Assembly (NCBI RefSeq): GCF_014647675.1
Contig: NZ_BMPQ01000023.1
Span: 68,630-103,582, forward strand
Source: Streptomyces flaveus
GTDB taxonomy: Bacteria; Actinomycetota; Actinomycetes; Streptomycetales; Streptomycetaceae
Direction: 5' to 3'
Length of the DNA: 34,953 nucleotides
Shown here: in pieces, positions 33,260 through 34,953 of the stretch
How positions within the stretch are numbered: the first letter of the stretch is position 1
How the letters are laid out: each line of letters opens with the position of its first letter
Program-made: the position numbers and the translations under genes
Notes under the pieces: generated by a model
Told to the model about the DNA's origin: nothing
The model's database searches: none
What the model saw: only the letters and a program-made list of their open reading frames with translations

Positions 33260-34441
33260 TTATGCGGTCGGCGTCTTGAGCCGGGAGGCCGCCTCTTCCA
33301 GTACCGTCGTCCGCTTGCAGAAGGCGAACCGTACGAAGGGCGCGCCCTGCTCGCGGTGGTCGTAGAAGACGGCGTTGGGGATCGCCACCACCCCGCAGCG
33401 CTCCGGCAGCGCGCGGCAGAAGGCGAAGCCGTCGCTCTCGCCGAGGGGCCGGATGTCGGTGGTGATGAAGTACGTGCCGGCCGGGCGGAAGACCTTGAAG
33501 CCTGCCTGCTCCAGGCCGCCCGCGAGCAGGTCCCGCTTGGCGCGCATGTCCGCACGGAACTCCTCGAAGTACGCTTCGGGCAGGCGCAGGGCCTCGGCCA
33601 CGGCGTACTGGAAGGGCCCGGAGGCGACGTACGTCAGGAACTGCTTGGCCGAGCGGACGGCCGAGACGAGTTCCCGGGGCGCCGTAACCCAGCCGACCTT
33701 CCAGCCGGTGAAGGAGAAGCTCTTCCCGGCCGACCCGATGGTGACCGTGCGGTTGCGCATGCCCGGCAGTGTGGCGAGCGGGATGTGTTCGGCCTCGTCG
33801 AAGACCAGGTGTTCGTAGACCTCGTCGGTGACCACGAGGAGGTCGCGTTCGACGGCGAGTGCCGCGATCGCGGTGAGTTCGTCGCGAGTGAGGACCGTGC
33901 CGGTGGGGTTGTGCGGGGTGTTGATCAGGAGCAGGCGGGTGCGGTCGGTGACCGCGTCGCGCAGCTCGTCGAGATCCAGACGGAACGAACCCTCGCTCGG
34001 GCGCAGCGTCACGGGGACACGGGTGCCGCCCGCCATCGCGATGCAGGCCGCGTACGAGTCGTAGTACGGCTCGAGCGCGATCACCTCGTCGCCGGGCTCC
34101 AGCAGGGCGAGCAGCGCGGCCGCGATCGCCTCCGTCGCGCCCGCCGTGACGAGGACCTCGGTGTCGGGGTCGTACGTGAGCCCGTACCGGCGCTCCTGAT
34201 GTGCGGCGATCGCCGTGCGCAGCTCGGGGATGCCGGGGCCCGGCGGGTACTGGTTGCCTCGGCCGTCGCGCAGCGCCCGTACGGCCGCCTCGCGGACCTC
34301 TTCGGGGCCGTCGGTGTCGGGAAAGCCCTGGCCGAGGTTGATGGAGCCGGTGCTCAGGGCCAGGGCCGACATCTCGGCGAAGATCGTCGTCCCGAACTCG
34401 GCGAGACGGCGGTTGAGGAGCGGGCGCGCGGTGGAGGTCAT
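33260..34441 (-). CDS. Class I/II PLP-dependent aminotransferase
   Basis: 393 residues, fold type I. Landmarks: GSINLGQGFPDTDGP near the start, VTAGATEAIAAALLALLEPG (cofactor phosphate region), NTPHNPTG, VTDEVYEHLVFD, the Schiff-base lysine in SAGKSFSFTGWKVGW, and the final Arg in PFVRFAFCK that binds the substrate carboxylate. It is closest in motif pattern to the kynurenine/methionine and N-succinyldiaminopimelate (DapC, Rv0858c) aminotransferases; which amino acid it uses cannot be settled here. ATG 34441 has AGGATGG upstream; ATG 34450 is possible. A single gene with no visible pathway partner. Confidence 0.93.
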   Translation of the reverse strand: MTSTARPLLNRRLAEFGTTIFAEMSALALSTGSINLGQGFPDTDGPEEVREAAVRALRDGRGNQYPPGPGIPELRTAIAAHQERRYGLTYDPDTEVLVTAGATEAIAAALLALLEPGDEVIALEPYYDSYAACIAMAGGTRVPVTLRPSEGSFRLDLDELRDAVTDRTRLLLINTPHNPTGTVLTRDELTAIAALAVERDLLVVTDEVYEHLVFDEAEHIPLATLPGMRNRTVTIGSAGKSFSFTGWKVGWVTAPRELVSAVRSAKQFLTYVASGPFQYAVAEALRLPEAYFEEFRADMRAKRDLLAGGLEQAGFKVFRPAGTYFITTDIRPLGESDGFAFCRALPERCGVVAIPNAVFYDHREQGAPFVRFAFCKRTTVLEEAASRLKTPTA

Positions 34442-34522
34442 GGCGGCCATCCTGCGCGCAACCTCTGGAGTTGCTCAACTCCGGCTTGAGCTCCGACGGC
34501 CGGGGGCATCCCCCTTTCACGC

Positions 34523-34616
34523 AAGAAGGAAGCCAGAAAGAAGCAAGCAGGAAGCAAGCAGGAACAGCAAGGAAGCAGACAGAAACACAGACAGGAACAC
34601 AAGCGAGAAGCAATGG
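34523..34616. repeat. Purine-rich tract with short direct repeats
   Basis: About 95 bases that are almost only A, G and scattered C on the plus strand, with tandem AGCAAGCAGGA and ACAGACAGAAACACAGACAGG type units, in a genome that is otherwise about 70 percent GC. It precedes the Gly/Cys-rich gene by about 45 bases and may be a leader or an expanded simple repeat. Confidence 0.6.
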
Positions 34617-34659
34617 CCCACGGGGGGTCGCTTCGGGGGAACGAAAGGAGGGTGACGCC

Positions 34660-34911
34660 ATGAATATCGGCATCATCCTGGCGGTGGTCGGTGCAGTGGT
34701 CGTCATCGGTGTTCTGGTCGCCGCGACGAGCGACAGCAGGAGGGCGCACTCGCGCAGCGGCTCAAGGAACCGCGGCGGCAGCTGGTGGGCCTCGGGCGGG
34801 GGCGGTCACCACGGGGGCGGCGGCTCGTCCTGTAGCGGGGGCTCGTCCTGCGGAGGCGGGTCGTCCTGCGGGGGCGGCGGCGGGGGAGGATGCGGCGGCG
34901 GAGGCAGCTGA
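34660..34911 (+). CDS. Small Gly/Cys-rich membrane protein
   Basis: 83 residues. Residues 3-22 form one transmembrane helix (IGIILAVVGAVVVIGVLVAA). A basic Ser/Arg linker and then a tail of Gly with HH and five Cys (SSCSGGSSCGGGSSC, later GGCGGGGS) follow. Such tails occur on several Streptomyces membrane proteins, for example behind TIGR04222 domains; function is unknown, metal binding or disulfide linkage is possible. The ribosome site AAAGGAGGGTGA is near perfect, so the short ATG 34660 start is firm and high expression is likely. Confidence 0.8.
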   Translation: MNIGIILAVVGAVVVIGVLVAATSDSRRAHSRSGSRNRGGSWWASGGGGHHGGGGSSCSGGSSCGGGSSCGGGGGGGCGGGGS

Positions 34912-34953
34912 CACGGGGCAGCTGGTCCGCGGGGGAACCGCATCCGGACCGTC

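Noticed and set aside
32667..33365. 232-codon plus-strand ORF
   Set aside because: Out of frame with the only plausible local ORF, crosses into the antisense of the aminotransferase, and lacks conserved motifs.

Overview
High-GC actinobacterial chromosome, almost certainly Streptomyces. The signs are strong third-position GC in all real genes, GTG/TTG starts with GGAGG-type ribosome sites, a dnaK-grpE-dnaJ-hspR operon and a clpB gene that both carry HspR operators (HAIR, CTTGAGT-N7-ACTCAAG), and long GC-rich hairpin terminators without a U tract. No rRNA, tRNA, CRISPR array or intact insertion sequence was seen.

Layout. 1-4.3 kb: a membrane-anchored TAP-like alpha/beta hydrolase, a conserved gene cut at both ends beside an IS630-type transposase remnant (minus strand), and an FG-GAP/VCBS lipoprotein. 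4.4-6.65 kb: a membrane Fe-S oxidoreductase of the EtfD type. 6.7-11.67 kb: a foldback repeat, the dnaK control region with one perfect and one degenerate HAIR, then dnaK-grpE-dnaJ-hspR and a strong terminator. 11.68-13.75 kb: small conserved genes and an XRE regulator around a divergent promoter region holding a LexA-like (SOS) box. 13.9-16 kb: a RibD/DHFR-fold reductase and an orphan sugar-binding lipoprotein. 16.1-18.9 kb: a DrrAB-type ABC exporter with a DUF4097 protein, preceded by a cluster of CGTTGC/GCAACG operator-like sites. 18.9-22.6 kb: a DUF1876 protein, then the three-gene operon circularly permuted ATP-grasp / alpha-E / transglutaminase. 22.8-24.8 kb: an AAA ATPase of the archaeal/DUF234 type and a small membrane protein.

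25.1-28.85 kb is the most unusual part. Three adjacent paralogous LuxR-type regulators with TrmB/PLD-like sensor regions lie beside a divergent two-gene unit. That unit encodes a small exported peptide with four DSTW repeats, translationally coupled (ATGA overlap) to a 111-residue protein resembling a Rieske oxygenase N-terminus whose Fe-S ligand histidines are absent. This is the best candidate for an undescribed system: a regulated, secreted repeat peptide with a dedicated partner. 28.9-34.9 kb: a terminator, HspR-controlled clpB, a YbjN-like protein, a doubtful small ORF, a class I/II PLP aminotransferase, and a Gly/Cys-rich membrane peptide behind a purine-rich tract.

Working logic: HspR, the last gene of the dnaK operon, should repress both its own operon and clpB, so the two heat-shock loci about 20 kb apart form one regulon. 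Genes between them are mostly independent housekeeping or accessory units.
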